57,137 nt of DNA from Deltaproteobacteria bacterium (GTDB lineage Bacteria; Desulfobacterota; Syntrophia; Syntrophales; Smithellaceae), in assembly GCA_025361065.1 (NCBI GenBank), contig JANYAY010000080.1, positions 1 to 57,137 on the forward strand, written 5' to 3'. The notes below the pieces were generated by a model. It saw nothing but the letters and a program-made list of their open reading frames with translations, ran no database searches and was not told the DNA's origin. Made by a program: the position numbers and the translations under genes. Below are positions 8,655 through 17,904 of the stretch, in pieces (position 1 is the stretch's first letter; every line of letters starts with the position of its first letter).

Positions 8655-9266
8655 TTAATGGGTCACACCTTCTTTTTTTATTACCTTAAATAGAGTCTTC
8701 CAGATAATCATAATATCAAACAAAAAAGATTGATGATGCATATAGTGTTCATCATACAGAACTTTTACCGGAATAGGGAGATCATCCCTGCCGTTAATTT
8801 GGGCCCACCCGGTGACACCTGGAGTCAATTGTGAAATTCCCTTTTCAGATCTCAGTTTAATCAGATCATCTTGGTTATACAACGCCGGGCGCGGTCCCAC
8901 AAAACTCATATCGCCTTTTAATATGCTCCATAATTGCGGTAGTTCGTCAAGGCTGAATTTTCTAAGGAGTGATCCAACCACAGTCAGATAGAGATCAGGA
9001 TCTTTCATCAAATGGGTGGCCACCTCGGGAGCATCAAGGGTCATCGTGCGATACTTGGGCATCTTGAATATTGTATTATTGACACCCACCCGGTTGGACC
9101 AATATAGTGCCGGGCCTGGAGAAGAGATTTTGATAATTAGAGCAATGAGAATCAGCGGAATGGATAAAAAGCATAGGAGAAAGAGACTCAGCAGAATATC
9201 AAATATACGTTTCATATTCCTTACAAATACCCCATATGCCGCATCTCGCGTATTGCTTCCCGCCAA
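8655..9266 (-). CDS. Initiating sugar-phosphate transferase (PglC/WcaJ-C-terminal type)
   Basis: KRIFDILLSLFLLCFLSIPLILIALIIKISSPGPALYWSNRVG; FSLDELPQLWSILKGDMSFVGPRP; GVTGWAQINGRD. Confidence 0.88.
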   Translation of the reverse strand: MAGSNTRDAAYGVFVRNMKRIFDILLSLFLLCFLSIPLILIALIIKISSPGPALYWSNRVGVNNTIFKMPKYRTMTLDAPEVATHLMKDPDLYLTVVGSLLRKFSLDELPQLWSILKGDMSFVGPRPALYNQDDLIKLRSEKGISQLTPGVTGWAQINGRDDLPIPVKVLYDEHYMHHQSFLFDIMIIWKTLFKVIKKEGVTH

Positions 9267-10225
9267 CCTGATTGTAAATTATATCGTGGTAAAAATCCTA
9301 ATTCCTTTTGGATCAAATCGCCGTTGACGGCAACATCTTCACAATATTTATCAATCATCATCCGGATAGCCGGAAGTTTAAGCCCGGTCGCCCGACTGCA
9401 TTTTTCTATAAAGTCGGCAATCATGAGCGAAGGCCAAAGCGGCAATGACAGCCGGGGTGGTTTGCGGCCAAGAGCAAAACAAATGGATCCAATAATTTCA
9501 TTCAATGTATGAAATTGCCCATCGGTGACATTGAATAACCGACCGGCCGCAGCGGGATGAGAAACAGCCAGCAACGCAGCTTGAGCGACATCTTTATCAT
9601 ACACCAGCGTTCGTCGATTAAGTCCACCTCCGATAGGCATAAAGCGGTGGTGAGCCAGAGCATGGATAAGCCGTTCATAGTTGCCCTTAACGCGGGAACC
9701 ATAAACCGCACCGAGACGCAGCACTGTCCCAATCTTTCCGTCATCCGTACCTTTGGCTTCCAAAACAATTTTTTCCGCATCAAGCTTGGTTTGAGCATAG
9801 AATGTATCAGGGCGTGGTGGCGTATCTTCCGTCAATATCCGGCCATTGGACGGCCCGTAAACGGCTATCGTACTGAAGAGCACAACACGCCTGACTCCGG
9901 ACTGAATCGCCGAGGTAACCACGGTCGATGTTCCTCCCACATTGATCCGCTCATATTTGTCTTGCAGGTCAGGCGACGGATTTACAATATGCAGCAGGGC
10001 CGCCAGGTGGATAACTGAATGGACGCCCTGCATGGCAGCCTTCACGGCGGACACATCAGTTATATCACCAATGCGTGTTTCTACATCGTCAGGCCAGATA
10101 CCAGCCGGCGGAGGATCGAGCGACATTGTGCGGACAGAATAACCGGCAGCATGGAAGGCATTTACGATAAGGGGACCAACAGCGCCTGTCGCTCCGGTAA
10201 TTAATATGAGAGGAGCTTTGTTCAT
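9221..10225 (-). CDS. NAD-dependent epimerase/dehydratase (WbjF-like position)
   Basis: LILITGATGAVGPLIVNAF, SDR extended Rossmann fold; YAQTKLDAE. Confidence 0.8.
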   Translation of the reverse strand: MNKAPLILITGATGAVGPLIVNAFHAAGYSVRTMSLDPPPAGIWPDDVETRIGDITDVSAVKAAMQGVHSVIHLAALLHIVNPSPDLQDKYERINVGGTSTVVTSAIQSGVRRVVLFSTIAVYGPSNGRILTEDTPPRPDTFYAQTKLDAEKIVLEAKGTDDGKIGTVLRLGAVYGSRVKGNYERLIHALAHHRFMPIGGGLNRRTLVYDKDVAQAALLAVSHPAAAGRLFNVTDGQFHTLNEIIGSICFALGRKPPRLSLPLWPSLMIADFIEKCSRATGLKLPAIRMMIDKYCEDVAVNGDLIQKELGFLPRYNLQSGWREAIREMRHMGYL

Positions 10226-11517
10226 TAATGACTTAATTGGCCAATGGCTTTCTTATGGGGAAGTTCGTATCCTTTACCCAGCAACTTCATAATCAATTCA
10301 TGATAAGTATTGCTAACGGTGGAGCGGGAGTAATCCCGGAGAACAAATTGCCGGGCTTTTAAACCTTTTTCCAGCCAATCATCGCGGTGAACAAATGCCT
10401 GGACAATAGCGGCTGCAAGTGCCGCAGCATCACCCGACCGAACAACAACCCCACCTTCCGATTTTGTCACCAGGCGGGCAAGGTCGGAATCGTCGTCAGT
10501 GCAGGCAATCACAGGGCGGGCACAAGCCATGATCCGGTAAACCTTCGACGGGACCCCGTCGTTGCATGTGCCGGGAGCTTGTGATACAAACGAGGCATCC
10601 ACTGCGGCATAGGCCTCGGCCATTAACGAATAGGGCTGATAGGCCAGAAATGTAACATTCATAAGTTTCAGCTTCCGAGCCTTCTCCATCAGTAAAGAAC
10701 GTTCGCTGCCATCGCCCATCATCAGAAAATGAATTCCTTCCTCATTTTGGAGCTGATGAGCTGCCTCAATCAATGTTTCCAGACCTTGTGGCACACCCAT
10801 ATTGCCGGCATAACTGATGACGAACTTATTGTGGAGATCATAGCGGCGGCTGAAATTATTATCCTTCGGAAGGGGATAAAAATCATCTATATCAACAAAA
10901 TTGGGGATGACCTGAATCTTCGCTTCCAAAGTACCCTTGGCGCGAATATGATTCGCCATACCATCCGAAATCACTGCCAGGGCTTGCGCCTTCGTATAAA
11001 CAAAACTTTCCAGCAGCTGAAGTCCTTTGATTATCCATACATTCCGCAGCACACCCAGATTCACAGCCACGTCCGGATATATTTCCTGGACGTTGTATAT
11101 AAAAGGACACTTACGCCACAAACCGATAAGCCACGCGCTAACACCGATTGTCAGCGGCGGAGAGGGAGCCAGGATAACATCCGGCTTAAACCGGGTTATA
11201 AGTCCCGCTGTTGTGCTGATAAAATGGAAACCCAACCAGGCAAAAATTCGAAGCAGCTTGCTTGGACCCTTCCGGGGCATCCAGGCATGCAAAACTTCAA
11301 TTCCGTGATAATTGCTTCGCTGAAGAAGCCTGCCCCAATAGGTTTTCAGTGGTTGCGCCGCCAGAGCTACGGCATCATCATTAAAATGGGGCACGGTAGA
11401 GATCACGAACACATCATGACCCCGCGACTGGAGATCCAGCGCCAAGTCCCCCATAATTTGGGCTGTGGATACGTTATCAGGCCGGAATATCAGAGAGAGG
11501 ATTAAAATACGCGCCAT
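10225..11517 (-). CDS. Glycosyltransferase family 4, WbuB/WbjE-like (probable L-FucNAc transferase)
   Basis: [64 protein letters not shown]; adjacent to the FucNAc genes. ORF opens at 11541. Confidence 0.8.
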   Translation of the reverse strand: MARILILSLIFRPDNVSTAQIMGDLALDLQSRGHDVFVISTVPHFNDDAVALAAQPLKTYWGRLLQRSNYHGIEVLHAWMPRKGPSKLLRIFAWLGFHFISTTAGLITRFKPDVILAPSPPLTIGVSAWLIGLWRKCPFIYNVQEIYPDVAVNLGVLRNVWIIKGLQLLESFVYTKAQALAVISDGMANHIRAKGTLEAKIQVIPNFVDIDDFYPLPKDNNFSRRYDLHNKFVISYAGNMGVPQGLETLIEAAHQLQNEEGIHFLMMGDGSERSLLMEKARKLKLMNVTFLAYQPYSLMAEAYAAVDASFVSQAPGTCNDGVPSKVYRIMACARPVIACTDDDSDLARLVTKSEGGVVVRSGDAAALAAAIVQAFVHRDDWLEKGLKARQFVLRDYSRSTVSNTYHELIMKLLGKGYELPHKKAIGQLSH

Positions 11518-12674
11518 TAAGACGAAACCTGTTTCTGCCACACAGTCCGGTTAACATAATCCGTATAGCTCATGATGATGCGCAAAACCTTTTGTGAAAC
11601 ATCAGGGACATCATAGTCGCGTACTACATTTAGCAATCGGTCGACGCCGCGGGATTGGCCATCCAAGATTGCCAGGCCCTCCTCAATCCTTTCCCGATTC
11701 AAACCGACCATCATCACAGATCCTTCTTCCATGCCTTCTGGACGCTCGTGAGCCTGACGGATATTGAGAGCGGGGAAATTTAAAATGGAAGCCTCCTCCG
11801 TTATTGTGCCGCTGTCCGAAAGCACGGCGCAGGCATTCATCTCCAGTTTTACATAATCCAGCAGCCCGAAGGGCTTGTGCAGATTCACCAGTTCCGGCAG
11901 GGCAATTCCTTCCTGCTCGATGCGCTTTCTCGTCCGGGGATGGGTGGTCATGATAATCCGTTTTCCGTAAGTTGCGGCCAAACCCTGCAAAAGATCAATT
12001 AGGCCCCGGAAATTGATTTCATCATCGATATTTTCTTCCCGGTGGCAACTGACAACGAAATAATTCAGGGGCATAAGCCCTAATGTATCCAGCACGCACG
12101 ATTGTTCGATCTTCGGCAGATAATAATTTAATACCTCGCGCATGGGACTGCCTGTTTTAATTATCCGCTCCGGCGGTATTCCCTCCCGCAATAAATACTC
12201 ACGGCTGATAGTGCTATAGGGCATGTTGATATCACTGATATGGTCCACTATCTTGCGGTTAATCTCTTCAGGAACCCGCTGGTCGAAGCAACGGTTTCCC
12301 GCCTCCATATGAAAGACCGGTATTTTCCGACGTTTCGCCGGATAAGCCGCTAAACAACTATTGGTATCGCCCAGAATCAGGATTGCATCCGGATTTTCCA
12401 TGGCCAGAACATCATCTACCTGGCTGATGATCAGGCCAACTGTTTGGGCTGGATTTTTGGCGGCGGCCTCAAGAAAGTGGTCCGGCTTCCGTATCTCCAG
12501 CTCATCAAAAAACACCTGGTTTAATTCATAGTCGTAATTCTGACCGGTATGCACCAGGACATGATTGCTGTAACGTTCGAACACACTGATAACCCGGCTG
12601 AGACGAATGATCTCCGGGCGGGTACCGACAATAGTCATGACTTTCATATTGGCTCCTTCATATCCTTCAGACAT
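11517..12674 (-). CDS. UDP-N-acetyl sugar 2-epimerase, WbjD/FnlC-like (UDP-L-FucNAc pathway)
   Basis: [24 protein letters not shown]...[20 protein letters not shown]; WecB-like; context with FnlA/FnlB-like genes. Confidence 0.85.
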   Translation of the reverse strand: MSEGYEGANMKVMTIVGTRPEIIRLSRVISVFERYSNHVLVHTGQNYDYELNQVFFDELEIRKPDHFLEAAAKNPAQTVGLIISQVDDVLAMENPDAILILGDTNSCLAAYPAKRRKIPVFHMEAGNRCFDQRVPEEINRKIVDHISDINMPYSTISREYLLREGIPPERIIKTGSPMREVLNYYLPKIEQSCVLDTLGLMPLNYFVVSCHREENIDDEINFRGLIDLLQGLAATYGKRIIMTTHPRTRKRIEQEGIALPELVNLHKPFGLLDYVKLEMNACAVLSDSGTITEEASILNFPALNIRQAHERPEGMEEGSVMMVGLNRERIEEGLAILDGQSRGVDRLLNVVRDYDVPDVSQKVLRIIMSYTDYVNRTVWQKQVSS

Positions 12675-13779
12675 TCATTGTAAAGGTATCGGGAATATTC
12701 GGATTGAAAATTTCATCTGCCCAAAAAAGTACGATTAACTCACTTCCGCCCACATTTTCGATGGAATGGGTGTAGCCCGGAGGAATATCCACGACACGAA
12801 ACTCATTGCCGGAAACAGGGTATTCGATGATTTCACCGCCAAGTATCTGTCGAAACCTTATCACCGCTTCCCCTTCCAAGACGACAAATTTCTCCACTTT
12901 TGTATCATGATAATGGTTGCCCCTAGTGATACCCGGTCTAGTACGAGAAACAAATATTTGTCCCATATGAGGCGATTTCAATAGCTCTGCCAGATCTCCT
13001 CTGGAATCAGCTTGCCGGTTTAAAGCGTAAGAGAAGGAATCAATAGGAAGGCACGAAACATAGGTTGCATAGAGGGCATGAACTAAAGGGATGCTCATAT
13101 CCGGCAAGGCGAGATTTATCCGGCTATCCCGAAACCCCTGGATCGTTTCCGCCAAATCACCAAGAGACATTCGATATGTCGGTTCCACCAGACAATACTT
13201 ACCATCTGAAACCGGCATGCGACCTGCTAAAACACCAATGAAAGCAGTGACCACATCATCAATATAAACCAAGTCGACTTCTTTATCTGAATCGGAGATA
13301 GAAATGGGCAAGTCACGAGCAATATTGTGGCAAAAAGTGGCAACCACCGAATTGTAATTAGGCTGGCACCATTTACCGAAAACACCTGATAGCCGAAATA
13401 CAAATACCGACGCCCTTGTTTCTCTGCCAAAATTGAATACGGTCTCTTCGGCCTTGCGTTTGGAAAGACCATAGGGGTTGTCCATGGTGGCTTGGCTGGT
13501 TGAAGATATTACAAGCAAGGGGTTACGATCCATCTGTCTCAGAGTATCGCAGATACTCCTCGTTAAATTAACATTCCCTTCCGTGAACTCTTCAGTACGC
13601 TCCGGCCGATTCACTCCGGCTAAGTGATAAATCACATCCGCCTTAGTTAGGCCTTTTTCCAGAAGACTTCCCGGGGAGCCTAAGTCGTATTCGATTATAT
13701 CAACGTCAGTCCTTCGCTTGAGAGCGAAAACCAAGTTCTTCCCAATAAATCCCTTAGCTCCCGTTACCAATACATTCAT
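12667..13779 (-). CDS. Bifunctional epimerase/reductase WbjC/FnlB/CapF-like with C-terminal cupin domain
   Basis: [23 protein letters not shown] plus C-terminal [38 protein letters not shown]...[12 protein letters not shown]. Confidence 0.88.
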   Translation of the reverse strand: MNVLVTGAKGFIGKNLVFALKRRTDVDIIEYDLGSPGSLLEKGLTKADVIYHLAGVNRPERTEEFTEGNVNLTRSICDTLRQMDRNPLLVISSTSQATMDNPYGLSKRKAEETVFNFGRETRASVFVFRLSGVFGKWCQPNYNSVVATFCHNIARDLPISISDSDKEVDLVYIDDVVTAFIGVLAGRMPVSDGKYCLVEPTYRMSLGDLAETIQGFRDSRINLALPDMSIPLVHALYATYVSCLPIDSFSYALNRQADSRGDLAELLKSPHMGQIFVSRTRPGITRGNHYHDTKVEKFVVLEGEAVIRFRQILGGEIIEYPVSGNEFRVVDIPPGYTHSIENVGGSELIVLFWADEIFNPNIPDTFTMNV

Positions 13780-13832
13780 TCAGCTATCCTATTTTCACCT
13801 TAATTCTGACATTTGGTTTTCACAATGATACT

Positions 13833-14858
13833 CTATAATTCTATTTTCCCCGTCTTCAACGCCATCTGCACAAAATCCAATTTCATCAGCAGTTCAATCA
13901 TTCCATCCTCATCTAACTGCTGCGTATTGTGTGAATGATAATCATCATGGCCGGCAATCTCCGTTATACCTTCAGTAAAATAGCACGCATAGTTCAAGTC
14001 ACGGATATCCGGAGAAATCCGGTAATAACTGCCCATATCTTCGGCGCGCGCCATCTCTTCACGTGTCAGTAATGTCTCATAAAGTTTTTCTCCATGCCGT
14101 GTACCGATGATGCGGATTTCATTTTTTCCTTTGAACAGTTTTTTTAGTGCTTTGGCCAGTATTTCAATTGTCGCCGCTGGAGCCTTCTGGACAAAAACAT
14201 CTCCTGAATTTCCGTTTTTAAAAGCGTAGGCCACAAGGTCTACCGCATCATCAATAGACATCATAAAACGGGTCATGAGAGGATCAGTAATGGTCAACGG
14301 TTCACCCGCCAAGATCTGGCTAATGAAAAGAGGAATGACAGAACCCCGGGACCCCATGACGTTTCCGTAACGGGTCCCGCAGAATATCGTTCCCAAATCA
14401 CAGTGGGCGCGCGCCTTGGCGATCATGAGCTTTTCCATGAGCGCTTTCGACATCCCCATCGCATTGATGGGATAAACGGCCTTGTCTGTACTGAGCACAA
14501 TCATGTTCTTGACGTTGCAAGCCAAGGCGGCCTTCATGGCATTATCTGCGCCAATAGCGTTTGTCCGGATCGCCTCCATCGGGAAAAATTCACAGGATGG
14601 CACCTGCTTTAAGGCCGCCGCGTGAAAAACGAGATCGACATTGTTCATCGCGGAAAAAATACTATCATAATCCCTGACATTGCCTATATAAAATTTAACT
14701 TTAGGATTCCTCAGTGCATTACGCATTTCATCTTGCTTTTTTTCGTCGCGCGAAAAGATCCTGATTTCTTTGATATCTGTATCCAAAAAACGGTGCAATA
14801 CAGCGTTGCCAAATGTGCCTGTGCCACCTGTAATTAAAAGAATTTTGTCTTTAAACAT
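13833..14858 (-). CDS. UDP-GlcNAc 4,6-dehydratase (5-inverting), WbjB/FnlA/CapE-like
   Basis: MFKDKILLITGGTGTFGNAVLHRFLDTDIKEIRIFSRDEKKQDEMR; CapE/FnlA signature. Confidence 0.88.
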   Translation of the reverse strand: MFKDKILLITGGTGTFGNAVLHRFLDTDIKEIRIFSRDEKKQDEMRNALRNPKVKFYIGNVRDYDSIFSAMNNVDLVFHAAALKQVPSCEFFPMEAIRTNAIGADNAMKAALACNVKNMIVLSTDKAVYPINAMGMSKALMEKLMIAKARAHCDLGTIFCGTRYGNVMGSRGSVIPLFISQILAGEPLTITDPLMTRFMMSIDDAVDLVAYAFKNGNSGDVFVQKAPAATIEILAKALKKLFKGKNEIRIIGTRHGEKLYETLLTREEMARAEDMGSYYRISPDIRDLNYACYFTEGITEIAGHDDYHSHNTQQLDEDGMIELLMKLDFVQMALKTGKIEL

Positions 14859-15645
14859 ACTTAAACCTCAAGGGATAATGTTCCTCAATAAGAGCATCTT
14901 TTTCTGATCTGGTCGGATAATTTATAAGCACCGCTCTGTAAATTCCTTTAAAAACGAATAAACTGCCGGCGGCAGCGCCGATAATCCCACACTTTTTAAT
15001 AAGCTGACCTATGTCATGAAGAGACCCAGCACCACCAATCACTGTTAGAGGTATATTTATCGCCATACGTATTTTCTCAACTAAAGCAAGATCATAGCCT
15101 TTCATCATGCCATCGTTATCTATACAATTCAGGATCACTTCACCAGCGCCAACATCTTCAAGTTGTTTCGCAAAAGCAATCGGACATTTGCCTGTCTTCT
15201 TTTTCCCATTATGCGTATAGACTTCATAATTTCCGCCTATTAATTTTCTCTTCGCATCAATAACCACTGCAACACTCTGACTGCCGATTTGTTTTGCCAT
15301 CTGAGAAACCAACTCTGGATTATCCGCAACAGCGGAACTTATCGCCACTTTCTCTACACCCAAACCGATTATTCTTTGAGCCTGATCAGCTGTCTTTATA
15401 CCACCGCCATAACAAAAAGGCATCCGGCATTCAGCAGCTAAATTTTCAATCATTTTTAAATCCGGCTCTGTATTGCGAAAAGACGCATCAATGTCTAAAA
15501 CCATCAGTTCGTCAACTTCCTTTTCGTTGAAAATCCGCACCGCGTTAATGGGATCACCGACGTACTTGGCGTTCTTGAAATTGACTGTTTTTACCAGTCC
15601 CTTATTTTTTATGAGCAGGCAGGGAATGATTCTTGGTCTTAGCAT
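14851..15645 (-). CDS. hisF: HisF-like cyclase subunit (LPS HisF2 type)
   Basis: MLRPRIIPCLLIKNKGLVKTVNFKNAKYVGDPINAVRIFNEKEVDELMVLDID; HisF family; next to HisH and WbpG-like genes. Confidence 0.85.
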   Translation of the reverse strand: MLRPRIIPCLLIKNKGLVKTVNFKNAKYVGDPINAVRIFNEKEVDELMVLDIDASFRNTEPDLKMIENLAAECRMPFCYGGGIKTADQAQRIIGLGVEKVAISSAVADNPELVSQMAKQIGSQSVAVVIDAKRKLIGGNYEVYTHNGKKKTGKCPIAFAKQLEDVGAGEVILNCIDNDGMMKGYDLALVEKIRMAINIPLTVIGGAGSLHDIGQLIKKCGIIGAAAGSLFVFKGIYRAVLINYPTRSEKDALIEEHYPLRFKYV

Positions 15646-15696
15646 ATATTTAAGTAAGAAGTAAAAAGTGAAAAGTAAGGAGACGTTGAGATAGCA

Positions 15697-16059
15697 TTAT
15701 TGTTTATCCTTTATTGAATGTATTAAGCCAGACAGCATTTTGTCCTCTTCAATGAGTTTTGCATTCATAGTTGTCCAGGATTCCTGGTTGGTCAATTTAA
15801 GACGTTGCGCTATTTCCAACTGGGTATCCAGTTCTGAGAGTGACCCTTGTGCTATGTGAAGAAAATTGATGAACTCTTTCTGTGTATTCCGTGCGGCACC
15901 TTCGGAAATATTACTCGGTATACTAACCGCACAACGTCGCATCTGAGAAGTCAGGCCAAACTTTTCCCCTGTTGGAAATGATTCTGTAAGAGTATATACA
16001 TCCATAACGATATCCATGGCAAGCTGCCAAACTTTCAACTTCTTATGAGGCTTATCCAT
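15697..16059 (-). CDS. Four-helix-bundle protein (S23/23S rRNA intervening-sequence protein family)
   Basis: KLKVWQLAMDIVMDVYTLTESFPTGEKFGLTSQMRRCAVSIPSNISEGAARNTQKEFINFLHIAQGSLSELDTQLEIA: canonical family sequence. Confidence 0.92.
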   Translation of the reverse strand: MDKPHKKLKVWQLAMDIVMDVYTLTESFPTGEKFGLTSQMRRCAVSIPSNISEGAARNTQKEFINFLHIAQGSLSELDTQLEIAQRLKLTNQESWTTMNAKLIEEDKMLSGLIHSIKDKQ

Positions 16060-16080
16060 TTCGCACCTCTCCTATCTCCT

Positions 16081-16122
16081 CACTCCTAACTCTCCACTCC
16101 TAACTCTCCACTCCTAACTTCT
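16081..16122. repeat. 14-bp tandem repeat, about three copies (cactcctaactctc)
   Basis: 16081-16094, 16095-16108 identical; 16109-16122 cactcctaacttct. Minus-strand unit gagagttaggagtg. Confidence 0.9.
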
Positions 16123-16737
16123 TTCCATTTCCGCAAAGTTTTTCAAAAGCTGAGTTCCATATTGATGGCTTTTTTCCGGATGAAATTGTACACCAAAAAT
16201 ATTCCCGACATTAATTGCACAAGTAAAGGATCCGCCGTAATCAGTTACCGCAATAACATCATCATTATTCTGAACATGAAAATAGTAGGAATGCAGGAAA
16301 TAAAAGCGAGCATCTTGTTCAAGCCCTTTAAACAACTTGCTTCTTTTAGTCGGTTTCACATCGTTCCAGCCCATATGAGGGAGATGTGTTCTATGCATTA
16401 ACATCGACGGTTTCATTCTCTTGACTTTCCCATCAATCCATCCCAATCCCGGGAAAGCACCTTCCTCACTGGAACGTGATAACATTTGCATCCCCACGCA
16501 GATGCCTAAGACCGGCACACGACGCTTAAGAACAAGTTCATCAAGAACCTGCCGCAATCCCGATTCATCAAGCAGATGCATCGCATGGTCAAACGATCCA
16601 ACACCAGGCAATATTAATTTATCTGCGGTTTTCAGGTCGTCTGGCTGCTTAACAATCAGGGTTGGTATATTCAGTCTATAATAGACATTGGCAAATGCTT
16701 TCACATTGCCCAACCCATAATCAATTATTGCTATCAT
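16114..16737 (-). CDS. hisH: HisH-like glutamine amidotransferase subunit (LPS HisH2 type)
   Basis: MIAIIDYGLGNVKAFANVYYRL; LPGVGSFDHAM; VLGICVGMQMLSRSSEEG; GVQFHPEKSH. Confidence 0.88.
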   Translation of the reverse strand: MIAIIDYGLGNVKAFANVYYRLNIPTLIVKQPDDLKTADKLILPGVGSFDHAMHLLDESGLRQVLDELVLKRRVPVLGICVGMQMLSRSSEEGAFPGLGWIDGKVKRMKPSMLMHRTHLPHMGWNDVKPTKRSKLFKGLEQDARFYFLHSYYFHVQNNDDVIAVTDYGGSFTCAINVGNIFGVQFHPEKSHQYGTQLLKNFAEMERS

Positions 16738-17873
16738 CTTATTATTGCCTTTTGTATTCCAAGCATTCTTAAAATTTTCGTTGCAAAACTTATTAATGCC
16801 ATATTGTTTTTGTAATCGCGATAAGTCCTGTTTTTACCATCCATAATTTTCTGCAAATCAGAAACCTTCAAATCCAATTTTTTTGCGATATATTCAAAAT
16901 CTTGAGCTATCGTCTCTTCGTCATATGCAGGTTTTGCAATAAGTTCTAGCGCTTCCGCCCTGGTCATCTGCTGGGTCAGAATTAAACTGGAAAAGTGAGC
17001 ACGGTGTTTATCGTATCCGAACTTCTTCGGAAGCCAATACCCTTCGTAAAACCTGGTAAAACGTGACTCATAATGCTTATAAGGATATGTTTGCCAACTG
17101 AACCGATCGGCTAATTCTCGCATCGCGGCTTCTTTGATATAGGGCATATAATCCAGCGGTTTTACCACTCTGACACCCTTTATGAACCGATAATATAATT
17201 TAAACTTAAAAATGTCCGCCATCGGAAATTTCTTTAAAGGACGCTGACCAAATCGGCGCTGAATGTCTTTTATTTGCCGCAAGTCAGAGGCATGGTAATG
17301 CCACTCAAGTGGTTCACGAACACATTCAGTTGAATAATTGGCCCCTGTTAATATGTATTTATGCCCATTTTTTGCCGCATAGTTATACAACCCTGCAAAA
17401 AACGCGTGATCCTGTGGTGTGTCTATATGAGGAACCTGTGCCTTGAAAAAAGCTAATTGTAAATCCTTCATTTCAGTCCAATCAATGACCTCCGTGTAAA
17501 GATCGAGGCCAAGACCATCAACCAGTTTTTCTATGTTATTTACAGCTTCCTGAGAATTCCAACCTGCATCAACGTGGAAAAGCATGGGCCTCAGACCAAA
17601 TTTTTCTTTGGCCAGATACGTCACATAAGAACTATCGACGCCACCGCTTAAGCCGATCAGACAATCATGATCATGCCCTTTCCCATCTCTTTTTATTTTA
17701 TCGATTAATGGCGCAAGTATCTTTTCACCCTTTTCATTGGGATGCCAGCTCGGTAGAATATTTTCATGATAATTACGGCAATAGTCGCACCAACCCCTCC
17801 CATCAAAAGTGATATTGGGATCAGTGGTATCCATAATGCAGTTGGAACAAATTTGATATTTTACCTGACTCAT
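16734..17873 (-). CDS. N-acetyl sugar amidotransferase (WbpG/PseA family)
   Basis: CSNCIMDTTDPNITFDGRGWCDYCRNY; DCLIGLSGGVDSSYVTYLA PP-loop; adjacent HisH/HisF. Confidence 0.88.
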   Translation of the reverse strand: MSQVKYQICSNCIMDTTDPNITFDGRGWCDYCRNYHENILPSWHPNEKGEKILAPLIDKIKRDGKGHDHDCLIGLSGGVDSSYVTYLAKEKFGLRPMLFHVDAGWNSQEAVNNIEKLVDGLGLDLYTEVIDWTEMKDLQLAFFKAQVPHIDTPQDHAFFAGLYNYAAKNGHKYILTGANYSTECVREPLEWHYHASDLRQIKDIQRRFGQRPLKKFPMADIFKFKLYYRFIKGVRVVKPLDYMPYIKEAAMRELADRFSWQTYPYKHYESRFTRFYEGYWLPKKFGYDKHRAHFSSLILTQQMTRAEALELIAKPAYDEETIAQDFEYIAKKLDLKVSDLQKIMDGKNRTYRDYKNNMALISFATKILRMLGIQKAIIR

Positions 17874-17904
17874 TTTCTTTTACTCCAGATTTATAGGCAT
17901 AAAC

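Larger units (their letters stand above)
15653..16122 (-). mobile_element. Putative four-helix-bundle ORF cassette bounded by imperfect inverted purine/pyrimidine repeats
   Basis: 15653-15682 agtaagaagtaaaaagtgaaaagtaaggag versus reverse complement of 16076-16105 agttaggagtggagagttaggagtgaggag (21/30 identities by eye); single ORF between them. Confidence 0.5.

Noticed and set aside
10729-11505. Long + strand ORF (258 aa) antisense to the GT4 gene
   Set aside because: Opposite strand is a clear WbuB-like glycosyltransferase; the antisense translation shows no domain. Many other antisense ORFs in the track were rejected on the same grounds.
16081-16122. CRISPR-like array
   Set aside because: Units are 14 bp head-to-tail with no spacers; a simple tandem repeat.
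14851-16737. HisF/HisH as part of histidine biosynthesis
   Set aside because: No other his genes are present; adjacency to a WbpG-like amidotransferase fits the LPS HisH2/HisF2 role.
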